A DNA stretch of 64,000 bases from Neoceratodus forsteri (GCA_016271365.2 CM028132.1:1190449001-1190513000); one strand, 5' to 3'. Positions 1 to 11,725 are shown, counted from the first letter of the stretch. Translations and numbers: made by a program. Notes: a model not told the origin generated them from the sequence alone.

Positions 1-1105
1 AAGGCTATTACTGAAATATACTATCACTAAACTTACCCTTTCCTGTCCTTACAAGAGACACTGGACCCTGTTCTAACTGCCAGCTCCCACGGACATACCA
101 GGTAGGCTCCAAGCTTATGTTTCCCTTCACAGCTTCCAAAGGCAACAGAGACAGTTCTCTGTCTTACAGAAGCTTATATAGTCTATGGAGACTAGGTCAT
201 TCCTATTCTCCCTTAAATGCACCAACCAACTAATATGTATCTATTTAATTGTCCCAATCAGAGTGAACACCTATTGGTGACCAATTATATTCCCTTTCAC
301 CTTAAGGTTATATTTGAAAGATCCAATCCATTCAAACTGCCCTGTGTCCGTGTCTGCAAGGTCTGTGTGTGTCTGGAGATGTCCACTCGAGATTTATGAC
401 CCAGCTCTTATCTAGCAGCTAGGAATTCCACAAGCTGGTTGCTGCTGGAGGATTTCAGCCTCAGTGTATTTTTTCCACACTGCTAAAAAAATAAGGCATC
501 TACAGAATCCAAACCATTAACTCTTTCCTTCCCATTTCTGTCACAGACACTATCTGAAATAACTGATAAAATGAATTTAACTGTCTACATTTTTAAGAAA
601 AATAAAGTAATTATATCCAGAAAAGTGAAATATAATAATGTGTAGACCTGTTGAAAGAATAGACTTGTTAAATAAATAATTGCACTGTACGTATTTTTGC
701 CAGGGTTATTGATTACATATTTTCATTGGTTGATAGAATCACCTAAAAGTTGAGAAATGTTGTGTGCAGGGACAGCTGTTGGGCCAGAGGGTAGCATGCT
801 GCGTTTCCGTGCCGGCAACTCAGGTTCAGAGATTAGCTCTGGGAGCTGGATGGGCAGCACAAGGATTGGTGGAACACATCACTGCTCTGAGCCTGGGAAG
901 GTATGGTGCAGTGTTCTGTCACATGGTGGACACATTGTGATGGGCCAGAGAGCTGTATCTCACAATTGGTTCACATGCATGTCATGGCCTGATGTTTTTA
1001 CGCAGTGTGTCAGGGAAAGCAGGTTGACATGAAAAATGAGTTTTGCAATAACTCCGCTATTCCATTTCCTATGGGACCTGTATGAATAAGGATGCAAGTT
1101 CATGG
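1..1105. other. Unassigned AT-rich DNA
   Basis: I see no recognisable repeat, exon or RNA gene here. Short open frames exist on both strands but carry no motif I know and no codon pattern suggesting coding. It may be decayed repeat or unique intergenic sequence. Confidence 0.5.
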
Positions 1106-1109
<4 letters not shown>

Positions 1110-1146
<37 letters not shown>

Positions 1147-1175
1147 CACACACACACACACATATATACAGTATC
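1110..1175. repeat. Compound (TA)n(CA)n microsatellite
   Basis: About fifteen TA units run directly into a CA tract and then short TA, GT and CT runs. A minus-strand open frame across it (960-1289) is a by-product of the repeat. Confidence 0.95.
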
Positions 1176-1228
1176 TCTGTCTCTCTCACCACACATACAC
1201 ACGCGTATTTGTATGTATGTTACAGACT

Positions 1229-1336
1229 GCATATAAATATATAAGTGATACACAGTGAACCTCATGAGTGGTGTAGAAAGCACATACAAATATATAAGTG
1301 ATAGACAGTGGAAACCTCATTAGTGGGATAGATAGC
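1229..1336 (+). repeat. Tandem duplication, about 53 bp x 2
   Basis: Two adjacent similar units share the core AAATATATAAGTGATA, then a cAGTG..AACCTCAT-AGTGG block and a run ending in ATAGaAAG-like bases. Unit one begins near 1229 and unit two near 1283. A simple local duplication next to the microsatellite. Confidence 0.8.
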
Positions 1337-1654
1337 ATGCATATCAAATACCTTATTTATCACATAAGATCCCTCACATATGTCATTTATGCAACAGGCT
1401 AGGACCTTAACGGAGAGACATTTGTTTTGCTTTTTAGGCATAGAATTATTTTATAAGTCTGTTTGAACTAGTGTTACTGTGCTTTCCACCATCCTGATTG
1501 CTATAACCACTGCCATGAAAGTGAAGTCAGGATGGCAAGCTGACACTGTGATGTGGTAGTTTGTTAGTGCCAGAACTTCCGAGAAATTACAAACCATCAC
1601 AGAGTTCTGCGCAAATGGTAGTCTTGCCAAAGAGAACTTGGGTCCCACCAGCCG

Positions 1655-2453
1655 CAGAAAGGGGGCCCTGCACATGGGAAACAAAAACCAGGGAAGGCAC
1701 ACAATGGGGGTGAGATACTGACAACAGTAAAAATAGAAAGGGACCTGGGTAATTATATCAGATGACCTAAAGGTGGGCAAGCAATGTGAGAAGGCAGTAA
1801 GGAAGGCTGGGGGATACTGGGATGCATAGGAAGAGGCATCAATAGTAGAAAACAGGAAGTTGTTATCCTCTGTACAGACAGTTGGTGAGACGCCATCTGA
1901 GTACTCTGTGCAGTTCTGGAGACCCCATCTCCGGAAAGACAAAGACAGAGTGGAGGCTGTCCAGAGGAGGGTAACTAAAATGGTGCAGGGTCTGCACCAG
2001 AAGACATATGAAGAAAGATTAAAGGAGCTTAATATGTATACCCTTGAGGAAAGAAGGGAGAGGGGACATGATAGAAACGTTCAAGTACCTCAAGGGAATC
2101 AACAAAGTCCAAGAGGGTAGCATCTTCCAGAAAAAGAGATGTGCAAGAACAAGGGGGCACAATTTGAAGATAGAGGGGGGATGGCTCAGAAGCAATGTGA
2201 GGAAGTATTTTTTCACAGAGAGGGTTGTGGATACATAGAACAGCCTCCCTGAGGAGGTCGTGGAGTCAGGAACAGTGGGGGAATTCAAGAATACATGGGA
2301 CAGGCATAAGGCAGTCCTAGTGGGGGGTAGGAAGAAGTAAGCTGTTGGTTAACTAGGATCTGCAGCTTATCTGTTAGGTAGGAAAATGGGCAGACTAGGT
2401 GGGCCAAGTGGTCCTTATCTGCCGTCAAATTCATATGTTTCTATGTTTCCTGA
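1655..2453 (+). mobile_element. CR1 LINE, 5'-truncated 3' end
   Basis: Remnant of a CR1 non-LTR retrotransposon covering the C-terminal part of the reverse-transcriptase ORF and the 3' UTR. Frames in different phases resemble the CR1 thumb region: a block like 'VQRRVTKMVQGLHQKTYEERL' (split here by frameshifts) followed by 'LEERRERG'. The UTR holds the family's conserved stretch reading GGGCAGACTAGGTGGGCC, and the element ends with repeated TTTCTATG units, the CR1-type short tail repeat. The same sequence recurs at 19.8-22.7, 27.9-30.5 and (inverted) 49.6-52.9 kb. Frameshifts and stops show it is dead. Its left edge is approximate. Confidence 0.88.
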
Positions 2454-2640
2454 GGAGGCTGTAGAGTCAAAAAACAGTGGGGGAATTCAAGAATGCATGG
2501 AATAGACATAAGGCAATTTTAGTGGAGAATAGGGTAAGCTGTTGGTTAACTAAGATCTGCAGCTTATCCGTTAGGTAGGGAAATGGGCAGACTAGGTGGG
2601 CCAAGGTCCTTATCTGCCATCAAATTCTATGTTTCTAACT
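2449..2640 (+). mobile_element. Second CR1 3' end, joined to the first
   Basis: Directly after the TTTCTATG tail of the previous copy, the last roughly 190 bases of CR1 begin again at the 'CTGAGGAGGCTGTAGAGTC' point and run to another TTTCTA tail. Two truncated insertions of one family lie head to tail. Either the second targeted the first's tail or a local duplication followed by divergence occurred. The two differ at many positions, so they are not a very recent duplication. Confidence 0.88.
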
Positions 2641-4297
2641 CATCATATTCTGATAAGGCTACAGTGAATATTGGAGTACCCCAAGGCTCTATCCTGGGAC
2701 CACTGCTTTTTTATATTTATTAATAACATTACCTCCAAACTCGTCACCTCCTCATCCATACTCTATGCAGATGACATTGTCCTCTATATCAGTGCTAAAA
2801 TGTAACTGACATCATTCTGTGACTCTCTGCTGACTTCCAACACATACAAACCTACTCCATGCTATTTGGTATCCTCTAAACTCAAATCTTACCAAAACAA
2901 TTTCAGGGTCTCCTGCATAGATGGCTCACCCATTGGCGTAGGTACCCCTTTTAAGTACCGTGGAATCACATTGAATCAATCCTTAAACTTTAAACATCAT
3001 ATAACGAACATATGTAAGTCTATGAACTCCAAGCTAGGAGTAGCTTACCGCACTAGCTATGTTCTAACTCCCTCAGCAAGACTAGCTATTGCCCGAGGCA
3101 TACTCCTGCCAACCCTAACCTATGGGATATCTTCATTTGCTGCCATACCTAAAGCAAATCTATACAGGTGGGACGTTGCCTGTAATATATGCCAGTATGC
3201 TGCCTCATCCCATAGGAGGAAACACCACTGCCTCCCCTACTCTGGTCTGAACTGGTTATCTCCAAATGCCACTAGGCTCTATTCCTTTGGCTCTACTCTA
3301 GACAGTATTATGAGGTCCCAAACCCCCAAATCTCTGTCTGAACTGCTCACTACACAGACCTCCAACTATGGTCTGCACTCAACTGATAAATCCTTCTTAT
3401 GTGTGCCGAAAGGTGCTAGTGCTTTTGCCCACCACGCTCCTCGGCTATGGAACTCCTTCCTTCTTGAGGTCCGCCTAGCACCCACTCATGACACCTTTAA
3501 AAAAGCACTCCATCACTACCTCATCTGATCTGACCAATGCTCCTGCTTTAAACCTCCTTAGCTCCCTGTCCTCCTCCCTGGCAGCAGTTCTTAACTTGTT
3601 TCTGCTATAATACCACTTTATGTCCCTTCCCCTACACTCCTCCCCAGGAGGCCCCTATTCGACAGGCCTGCATTTTCAAACTTCACCTATCTACAGCTAG
3701 CCTGTCCTCTGCATCAATCCCCCTTTGCACTTATTCCCTCTGTTCCCATTTTCGTCTGAATTAGTACACATTTGCCTATCTACGCTTGCGATATATATCC
3801 CCTCTCACCTGTCCCGCTCACCCACTACTTGCCTTGGCTGATATCTCTGAAGCTTACCCAACTCCAAACATGTATACCCCAGTTACCCATCTCCTGCATC
3901 TACCCTCTTAGCACTTATCAGCTCAGATCTCCTTATCTTACTTGTCTGTTTAATTGCCTTCCTCCAGGGTCGTATCTACTGCATGTCTATCTTTTGTATT
4001 GTTGCCTCACTGTATTCTCTGACTTAGATTTATTTCTTTATTTTGTGCCCCACACTGTCTTACTCCACTGCAAATATGCCTCATCCCTATGCTATAACTG
4101 TAAAATATGTTCTGTACCCAGTTCTCAACACCTTGTATCTTAATTTCTGCTGCAGAACCTGCTGGGTAACACTATTATTTATACCTTGCTGTAACCACCT
4201 TTTGTTGTATATCTGTAATGATTACCCTGTAACCTCCTCGGTCAGCCTGAAAATAGTCATCTCTATGTATAGCGACTTACCCCGTAAAATAAATAAA
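2640..4297 (+). mobile_element. L2-like LINE, 5'-truncated
   Basis: Non-LTR retrotransposon remnant. It starts inside the reverse-transcriptase domain with the 'GVPQGSILGPLLF' motif near 2670, followed by an intact catalytic 'LYADDIVLY' at about 2760. After a frameshift comes a 220-codon open frame (2866-3528) covering the thumb and C-terminal part. A long pyrimidine-rich 3' UTR follows, and the element ends at AAATAAATAAAT near 4297. The C-terminal motif (A-P-R-L-W-N-S followed by F-K-K-A-L) and the AAATAAAT tail are typical of the L2/Rex1 group of the CR1 superclade. Clade assignment below that level is uncertain. Confidence 0.85.
2866..3528 (+). pseudogene. LINE reverse transcriptase, C-terminal fragment (220 codons)
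   Basis: The open frame lies in the L2-like element just described. It begins after the YADD motif, and the ATG used is only the first internal methionine. Recognisable parts are 'FKYRGITLNQSLNFKHHI' (the 'KYLGV..D..L....HI' block of L2 reverse transcriptases, with R for L) and, at the C-terminus, 'APRLWNSFLLEVRLAP' followed by 'FKKALHHYLI'. There is no endonuclease and no fingers or palm in this frame, so it cannot encode an active enzyme. It is open for 220 codons, suggesting moderate rather than great age. Confidence 0.8.
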
Positions 4298-4302
4298 TCT
4301 AT

Positions 4303-4342
4303 TACATATATATATATACACACATACATACACACACACAGA
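4303..4342. repeat. (TA)n(CA)n microsatellite
   Basis: Short TA run followed by ACACACATACATACACACACACA at the end of the L2-like element and the start of a GC-rich repeat. A similar TG/TA tract precedes the related repeat at 42985. Confidence 0.9.
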
Positions 4343-5260
4343 ATATTTTTTTATTCATCCAAGAATATTGACTTCAACATTTGGATCTGGCGGCTGCTCT
4401 ATCCACTCCCAGCCCCCTCAGCTGACCCTTGGCAATCCATGCTCATTTCCTGAACATGGGTCGCCAGCGTGGCAAGAGGTAAGGCATCCAGCACCTCAGC
4501 TCTCTGCACCACCAGGCTGGCTATTGTTTGCTTTTTTTAACCATGGTTGAGACTTGCTCTGCCCAGCTAAAATCATTTTGGAAAACAATGCCCAGTAGTT
4601 TTACCTTATTAACCACTTCAACTTCCACCACTCCAAATTGTTTTTTTTTTCAATTTATTTTTTATACTCTCTTTATCCGCCCGGTCCCTGGCGACGGTGC
4701 CTCCTGTTGGCTCACCCAGCCCCATCCCCCGCTTGCAACCCAACCTTATCCAGCTGCCCCACGGCTTTGCCCCCCGTGGAAGGGCAGTGGAGATCCCTCA
4801 ACTCACTGTAACTCCGGATTCGGTGCTGGGAGGTCGGATGCCCAATTGCGGGGGTGGCGCCTGCAACACCGCCTGTGGGGGACCCGACTGTCCTCTGCGA
4901 GCGCCGGTACCTGATTTTCCACCAGAGTTTTTTGTTTCTCCCATAGGTGAGGCATGCAATGATGCCTTAGTGAGCGAATGTGCAAGACGCTTCCTTCGGC
5001 GTGCTTCTGAGCATCTGCCTACCTATCCCTTCTTGGTGCAGTGATTCAGGACCAGCCACCAGCCTCCGCCAGGCGCCACTCATGCAGCGACCCACTAGTA
5101 CCCCCCACCCGAGAGGACAGCAGTCCTACGAATGCTTGATCCCTTCTCCCCACCGACCCCGTGGCCTGCTCCTTTCCTGAACACGGTCGCTCATGAGCGC
5201 AAGGTAAGGCATCCAGTGCCTCAACCCTCAGTGCCACCGGGCCTGTACCACTCCAAAATT
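4343..5260. repeat. GC-rich dispersed repeat with internal direct repeat
   Basis: The start, with ATTGACTTCAACATTTGG near 4367, is similar to 43003-43030, which also follows a TA/TG microsatellite, so this is a dispersed family. Inside, about 65 bases at 4451-4514 (CCTGAACATGGGTCG... AGGTAAGGCATCCAG) recur at about 5177-5245 as CCTGAACACGGTCGC...AGGTAAGGCATCCAG. I cannot name the family. Several short GC-rich frames cross it in both directions and none looks like a real gene. Confidence 0.55.
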
Positions 5261-5469
5261 TTACTGATTTACTCCCACCCATTTACTCCCAAAGCGTATC
5301 TCCTTAGTTTGACCTGGATTTATTTGTATAAAATTGTTCTTTGACCATCTTTCAATATAATCCAGATCACACTTCATGGTACTCTCTTCAATATTTTCCC
5401 AAATATCTAATACTGTAGTATCATCCTCATAATTTATACATGGACCCTTCATAACCAAATAATTTATTA

Positions 5470-5895
5470 AACAATAAGGCATGACCAGGGGTTAGATTAA
5501 CAGTCTGTTAATCACCCCCAAGGGTGTGATGTGGCATGAAGCGCAGCCCTAGGGGGTGATTGACCATTAATCTAACTCCTGGGAGTGCCTTATTGCTATT
5601 TAAAAAAATATATTCTAAAAGAAAAGTGTTACATGTATACTTTTTGATTGTTTTCCTCATTTAGAGGGAGATTTCTAATAAAATAGTTCTTCCACAAACA
5701 GTTAAAGAATGCTGGTTCAAAATCAGAATGCAACACTCCAGTCATTCAGCAGTGCTAGAGGATAGAATGCTGATGGGAAGAATCCATGTGCCATGGTGAT
5801 CAGGCTGTACATGACCGTGTAACATGGATTAATGTAAGGCTGTCGGAATCCTAACAGCCAATCAGATTGCAGCATTTCTGAGACCCTTTTTATAA
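5470..5895. mobile_element. Insertion splitting the LINE relic
   Basis: About 425 bases separate the 'GPLLFLI' and 'YEDD' parts of the LINE frame, where the family needs only a dozen or so residues. The insertion begins with the 122 bp palindrome annotated separately; the rest shows no gene. I could not fix a target duplication because both flanks are AT-rich. Confidence 0.5.
5473..5594. repeat. Imperfect palindrome, arms about 50 bp
   Basis: The left arm AATAAGGC..GACCAGGGGTTAGATTAA and following ATCACCCCCAAGGG are mirrored by the right arm ending GTTAGATTAAT... in reverse complement, closing with GCCTTATT at 5587-5594. A central spacer of about 20 bases separates the arms. It could form a long hairpin and probably represents a foldback or MITE-like piece. 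Confidence 0.8.
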
Positions 5896-6150
5896 TTATA
5901 ATTAAAAATAATAATGGTCCCAATTTGATACCCTGAGGGAACTCCTCCCCAGACTGACTCCACCTCAGATGTCATACCTTCCATCTCAATCTATTGAGAC
6001 CTTCCCTCCAAGAAAATCGTATATCCAATTGATAATACATTCAGGAATCTTAAAACCTTCCAATTTCTTAATTATTGATTTATGATCAGTAAGATTGAAT
6101 GCTTTCTCATAATCTACCAGTACCGCTCTAAAATTAAACAGAGGAAACAG

Positions 6151-6572
6151 TGGCTCAAAAGACAAATTTAGTATCTAACAAGCTCTAGGGTGCACTTACC
6201 AGGTGAAGTAAATGAAGGACACACCTGTATCGCAGCAAGAGGGTCCGCATTCCTTCAGGCCCCAGAACATCCATGTAGTCCATTCAAACAAATCAGATAC
6301 CAGAGTCTATAATAAAATGCAGAAAACTCATTTAATCCATAAATTGTGGCAGCACATAAGCATGCAGGTATTCAGACCAGGTCGAGGCAAGGTGCAGGAG
6401 ACGAAAATGATCACATTCAGAGTCAATTTAAAAATACATAAATGCGATATAAAGTGCAACAAAATGGCTGCCAGTATTTCACAGAATGTCTCATACTCCA
6501 CCTCTGCACACCGAGCAGGTCATGCAACTAATGTTTCAACTTCATACTGAAGTGTAAACTGGCCATTAGAGT
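6151..6572. other. Unassigned sequence between two LINEs
   Basis: No recognised repeat or gene. A 112-codon plus-strand frame (6212-6550) has no motif I know. Confidence 0.4.
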
Positions 6573-6574
6573 CA

Positions 6575-7590
6575 AATTAATGGAAACCAATCAGCATGAA
6601 AACAGGGGACCAGTGGGGTTAAATAAGGATCTGTTCTGGGACCTTCATTGTTCAGTATATTAATAAATGATCTGGAGGTGGGCACTAGTGGCTGGAGCAT
6701 CAAGATTGCTGACGACACCAAGATGTTAAGAGTCATTACATCGCAGCAGAAGATAAATGAAATGCAGAATGATGTAGACAGGTTTGGGAAATGAACAAAA
6801 TGGCAAATGCATTTCAATGTTAAGAACTGCAGGATGATGCATTAGGCAAAAAGAAAACGTAGTCAAACTACTTACTAAATGGCTTGGAGATTACGAAAAT
6901 CAAGTTGGAAAACATGTGAGAGCACTGATTAGCAGCAGCTTCAAGTGGAGGCAACAACTTGCAAGGCCAGCAGAATCATGGCATGCATTATGAGTAACTT
7001 TATTAGTGGATCTAGGAGTTTTATAATGCCCTTAAACGGATCCTTAGTCTGGCCCCATCTTGAGTACAGTGTGAAGTGCAGGTCCCCACATCTCAGGAAG
7101 GATATCGACACAATAAGAGAGGTTACACAGTGAAGTTACTGAGTTGGTTGATGGCTTGGAGAACAGGTGATATGTGGACTGACAGGCAGCACTGGGACTA
7201 TTTTTCTTGGAAAGGAACAGACTCAGGTGGGGGGGGTGACTTGATTACAGTATTCGAGTATCTAGAACAAATAACACCATCAGACCTAGTACAGCTCTTT
7301 AACATTCAGGTGTGAAAGGGCAAGGGTACACTCAATGTCACTGAAAGGAGGAAGGTTCAAGGGAAACATCAGAAAAAAACTGCTTCACAGACCAAGTGGG
7401 GAATACCTGGAATAGGCTGCCAGAACATGTGGTATTAGGTGATACTGTAATAACCTTTAAGCTCAGACTAGACAAGTACTTTGAAGAAAAAGGTGTGACA
7501 GGATATTCCTACTGAGCTGGTGAGAGGGAGGCAGTCGATGGACCGATGGTCTCATCCCCCCCCCCCCAAATATGTATGTAAGTATGTATG
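6575..7590 (+). mobile_element. CR1 LINE fragment, older subfamily
   Basis: Decayed reverse transcriptase from the 'GTFIVQYINKWSG'/'FINDLE' region through 'IKIADDTKML' (the FADDTK catalytic region, first residue changed) and 'FNVKNCRMMH', then 'SLVWPHLEYSVK' near 7050 and the UTR-proximal 'TPSDLVQLFN' block. The 3' part reads like the end of CR1-type elements ('CRNTWNRLPEHVV'-like frames around 7400) and stops near a polyC run at 7558. It lacks the TTTCTATG tail of the younger copies and has many frameshifts, so it is older or from a different subfamily. Confidence 0.75.
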
Positions 7591-7620
7591 TACGTTTGTA
7601 TGTGTATATGTGTGTATGAC
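7556..7620. repeat. Poly(C) run and (TATG)n microsatellite
   Basis: About twelve C residues followed by several degenerate TATG units (ATGTATGTAAGTATGTATG). Confidence 0.9.
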
Positions 7621-9388
7621 ATAACAGAGGAAGTATGCAGCATTCTAAGCTGAGCAGTGAAGTTGCAAGGGATTCATTTCAATATTTACATATTGCACAA
7701 ATACAGGTCCAGTAGCTACTAGACAACATGATTTGGCCCATTAGCAAATTTCTTAAACATTTAGTATAAAACAGTATGTTGTAAGCCTGATTTATAAATA
7801 TTTATATCAAAGGTGAAGAAGGCTCCTTTTGACATGCATAGTATGTGGGAGAGAAAGCTTAGAAATGACTGCTTTAGGTGATAGCTAGAAATATGTCTCA
7901 GAAGATGGTTTCAAATGTAACAGATTAGATCAAATTAAACTAATGCAATTATAATCCTCCATAATACATATTGGATAGGGTCATGCAAAACAAATACTAT
8001 TCGGGACAAATGCATCCTAATATTGCACTTTTTACAAATACAAGTATCACTCTTAAATATTTGTATTTGGGTTAGTCCATAGAAGGTAGTATTAGACCTT
8101 GGTTTAGGCTGATGCGAAACAACCATGACTAATACTGCTCATTACGATGAATGCATATTTTCTTGAGAACTCTGCATGTTTTATTGAAACCTCTCAAACT
8201 ATTGGTCTTGTGTCTTCCTTAACAACAGAAACAAGCCTGAAATATAAAACAAGATATTCTGCAAACACTGATATGCAAACACAAACAAATACTGGAGAGA
8301 CAAATTCAAGTGCAAATATTGGCCTCTTGCACAGCCCTAATACTGGATTCTGGATTATCTGTAAAAACGTGAGAACTTAGATAAAATGTTATAGATGTCA
8401 ACAAGATATGGGTAATTTAATTAAGAGTTTGAGAGTTCCCAAAGATCAGACTTTTGTGGTAAGAAACAGATCAGTTTTGTGCTATTGTGCAGAGACTCTG
8501 TTTTGATCCTGAGTGGTGTATTCTAGTCATTTTACTGCAGTGGGTTAGACTGGGTTACAAATTTGTGGTTTTCCTAATTGCATCTACTACTAAAAGGTTG
8601 ACTCTCAAAAATTGAAAAAATGATCACATAACCACAGATAAGGAATGGCATAACAGTATTCTTCACTCAATTAATCTGGAAAACTCCACAGCCAATTTGA
8701 ATCACACACTGCACCTATTAGACGTTGGGGCAATGTGCCAGAAATACTTTTAAATGAGAAAGTAAGTAAGTCAGACTAAATTTATTGCTAATAATGGACC
8801 ATCCATTATTAGCACTAGATGGTTATACTGATTGATATATAGTGATAGTCCATTATTTGCTTTTTTTTGCACATTGTGGTACTGTTTCTATTTTTATTGT
8901 AATTTAATGGAAGTTTATTAGCAACTTTTGCATGCTGTACTCACAGTGGTTCATATCCTTCCCCCTTCTCCCCTCTCTTTGCACCTTGTACTTGCCTCTG
9001 CTTGCCATTCCCTCTTTCTCTCATGTCCCCACCCTCCACCACTGCTTTGCACTTCATATACATTTTTGCGCATGAGACGAATGGATTCTTGCACATATTT
9101 ATTTCTAGTTTTGTCAGTTACTCTTCTAGAAGTGAGCACAAACTAGAAAGCACTGTTTCTTTAATTCCTGCACTTTATATGGCCACCAGCTGCTCACACT
9201 TCTCATGCTTTGAAAAGTGAGAGGGGCGTGAAACAGGTCTGCTGCTCTGTCAGTGTGTCTGTCAAAAATAAAGTAAAGATGGACATGTAACTACTGTCTG
9301 GATTCTAAGTGATGGAGAAAGTGAGTTCACAGTTCATTGTCTTACATTCTTTTATAATATAACCATTATTTTTTTCATTCGTTCAGTA
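7621..9388. other. Unassigned AT-rich DNA
   Basis: No repeat family, exon or RNA gene recognised. There is a short inverted pair near 8790-8815 (CTAATAATGGACCATCCATTATTAG). An AATAAAG motif near 9268 follows a T-rich stretch but no transcript can be argued from it. Confidence 0.45.
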
Positions 9389-9390
9389 AC

Positions 9391-9580
9391 TGGGGTAAGG
9401 CCCACTAGGCACAATGCTTGTTTACAGGGATGACCCAGGAGCACTGGAGAAGTTAAATGGCTTGCTCAGGTTCACACAGTATGCAAGGGGAGGTTGTGGA
9501 AATCAAATCCAGATTTACTGGATGTGCCAAGCTCATTCACAGCTTTTTAGGCTCTAGGCTGTAGTGCTATCCTGAACTCT
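9391..9580 (-). mobile_element. MIR/CORE-type SINE with L2-like tail
   Basis: On the minus strand there is a tRNA-like B-box region (GGATTTGATTTCC), then the CORE-like segment complementary to AAGTTAAATGGCTTGCTCAGG, which mammalian MIR also has, and finally a 3' part resembling the end of the L2-like LINEs in this window. The copy at 61503-61692 is of the same family and better preserved. Confidence 0.72.
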
Positions 9581-9755
9581 TAAATTTAACTTTTATTATT
9601 GATATATGTGTTTGTTTTTATTGTCTTAGATAAATGTTTTTTAATGTTATGTACTACAAAAGTCTAATTAATAGTTATAGCTTCAAAAAAAATTAATTAG
9701 AAATTTTGCATTTCTTGAACAATGATTGATATTAACCAGACACAATGGCTTGACT

Positions 9756-9940
9756 CAGAACATCAAACAACCGGTTAGATAAAAGACCCACTCCACTAGT
9801 TACAATGTAGTATTTATTCGATACTTCAGCCAGCCTCAAGTGTTAGCTGATAAACTCCAAGGGCTGGTTGTGTGTGAATAAATACTTACATTTGTAAAAT
9901 GGAGAGTGGGTCTTTTACTCCATTGGTTGTTCGTTCACTG
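9756..9940. mobile_element. Small terminal-inverted-repeat element (MITE)
   Basis: Ends are inverted copies about 55 bases long: CAGAACATCAAACAACC... TAAAAGACCCACTC at the left, and in reverse complement CAGTGAACGAACAACC... TAAAAGACCCACTC at the right. Both continue to GTATTTATTC. CAG ends are common in hAT elements, but the flanking 8-mers do not match, so the superfamily is uncertain. No coding capacity. Confidence 0.72.
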
Positions 9941-10785
9941 CTGAGAGACTGTGAAGCAGATCCCTTTCAGTTATTTGTTTTGTGTTATGGGTACTTGTGG
10001 GTCACACTGGCTGTGTGTGCTTCTGACTTGGGATATGACAGTCATCTTCCTTTGTGAGGGCTTTGCCACTCAGGAGTTATGGTCCTGCTGCCTAACTCAT
10101 GAAGATAAATGACATATTCTGAATCAGCCACTGCCCCCCATTTCTTCATAATTGGAGGTGGGATGAGCTATTGGCAGAGAGTAATTATCAGGGGTTATAA
10201 ATGACTGTAAGGATAACAGGGGACAGACTACTGTTACCACATAAACCACAAGAGTGAAAGTCATGTTGTTTATTTAGTAGTGCACTCTAAGGGTATGTGA
10301 AAAAACAAGATTGACCGTGGCTCATATTTTATTTGATATAATTACATGTTTTATGTTTTCTTTCACACTGAAGCATGAACCACTTACCATGTGCCTCAAA
10401 ACAGCTGAGGTGGAGTGTGCGCTAATCTGTTACACATGTGCATGTGTAATGGGCGGATGTAATGGAGATTTACACATGCTGGGTTTAGGTTGTAATCATA
10501 CCTAACCAGTAATTATATACAGAATAATGTACGGGGAGGTAGTGTATTCAGAGAATTTTGTTTTACACAACCAATGTGTATGATATCCATAAACCCTGAG
10601 AGCGAAGCTTTAAAAGTTTATGTATGCATCTTACACCAAGGGTGTATACAAAATGAATGAACATCACTTCTGTAGTTTATTTTTTATTATTACTGGATTT
10701 CTGTAGTATAGCATTGCAGTGTAGCCCACCGAGTGAAAGCGTAGTATGGTGTATTGTAGCACGTGCAAGACAGAACTCAGTAATA
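9941..10785. other. Unassigned DNA
   Basis: No recognised element or gene. Two short plus-strand frames (10311-10505, 10657-10884) have no known motif. Confidence 0.4.
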
Positions 10786-11063
10786 CAGGAGTTTTTTTTG
10801 TTTTGTTATAATCAACCTTTTTCATTAAGTTTTAATTACACAGGTCACAGACAAGAACAGCCTACAAAACAACAGATAAAATAGAACTAGATAAAACAGA
10901 TCAAGCCTAGGTCTAACAAAGAATTCCAGTTCTACATCTCAGTGTTACATAGCATTACAGGATTATGAAAAGTATGTCAGCTGTAGGTAGACGAAACTAT
11001 CGGAACAGAGGATGGGGTCCTTTTCATTGGGTGCACATGTTAAAAGTGCAGTATCTCCAGGAG

Positions 11064-11490
11064 CGGTTAACTCGGGGATGTGAGACAGGAGCAATTTAAA
11101 ACCGGATGGTAACCCTGGGTATGGTATATGGCATCAGTAGACCCAGACTTTGTCCCATGAAACGACACTTTACAATTCGAGAGCAGTTGCTGCCACAGCA
11201 GAGAGGTGGATGGCCTCCAACCTACTTTAAAATATCTCATTTTAATCTACCCTAACTCAGTTTCTAACAGCAACTGGACACAGCAAGAAGAATCTATGAT
11301 GGTGTCTTGGTTGTTCATCTGAGATTATCTGATCCCTCCTATTTAAGTTGTTACTGATATATAGTGTCTCTCGATTTATTTGTATGTCTCTATTTTATAT
11401 GCAACAGTTATATACCATGAGTTTCTACGAAGAATGATTTGCAATATGCATTTGTGCTTCTTTTAATAAAATCCTAAATTTTTAAAAAAC
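11064..11490 (+). mobile_element. Nested LINE 3' end with target-site duplication
   Basis: About 430 bases in plus orientation inside the minus Tx1-like LINE. It ends with an A-rich tail after TTAATAAAATCC, similar in style to the Tx1-like 3' end at 38490. The host sequence is repeated on both sides: GCAGTATCTCCAGGAGC at 11055-11071 and TCAATATCTCCAGGAAC at about 11493-11509, sharing TATCTCCAGGA, as expected from target-primed insertion. Boundaries are good to a few bases. Confidence 0.65.
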
Positions 11491-11725
11491 ATTCAATATC
11501 TCCAGGAACAGCCCCAGTTTCTTTGGTCACCTGACACTCTGTTATGGAACAAAGTTAGGATCCGTGTCTTAAATTTAATCCATCTCCCAATCTGTTGCAT
11601 CCCTTTTCACTCCTGTTGACAGATGGAATAAGTGAGCATTTACATGTTATATATGTTATTGACTACAACTATCCACTCTGCCATGGTTGGGATTTCATCC
11701 TCAAGCCATCTTTTGGTAATGCACT

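Larger units (their letters stand above)
5261..6150 (-). mobile_element. LINE reverse-transcriptase relic, interrupted
   Basis: Read on the minus strand from 6150, the frames give 'LVDYEKAFN' (palm motif A region), 'DHKSIIKKLEGFKIPECII', 'WIYDFLGGKVS' and, at 5935-5905, 'GVPQGIKLGPLLFLI'. The continuation is displaced to 5482-5261: 'YEDDTTVLDIWENIEES', 'IERWSKNNFIQINPGQTKEI'. YEDD stands where the family has YADD. The gap between the two parts (about 5470-5895) is a later insertion. It is a non-LTR reverse transcriptase of the CR1/L2/Rex1 kind; the exact clade is not clear. Both ends are truncated. Confidence 0.7.

Noticed and set aside
960..1289. 109-codon minus-strand frame with hydrophobic run
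   Set aside because: Produced by the (TA)n(CA)n microsatellite; low-complexity peptide, no domain.
1451..1942. 163-codon minus-strand frame
   Set aside because: It is antisense to the CR1 3' fragment; the sense strand carries the recognisable RT blocks.
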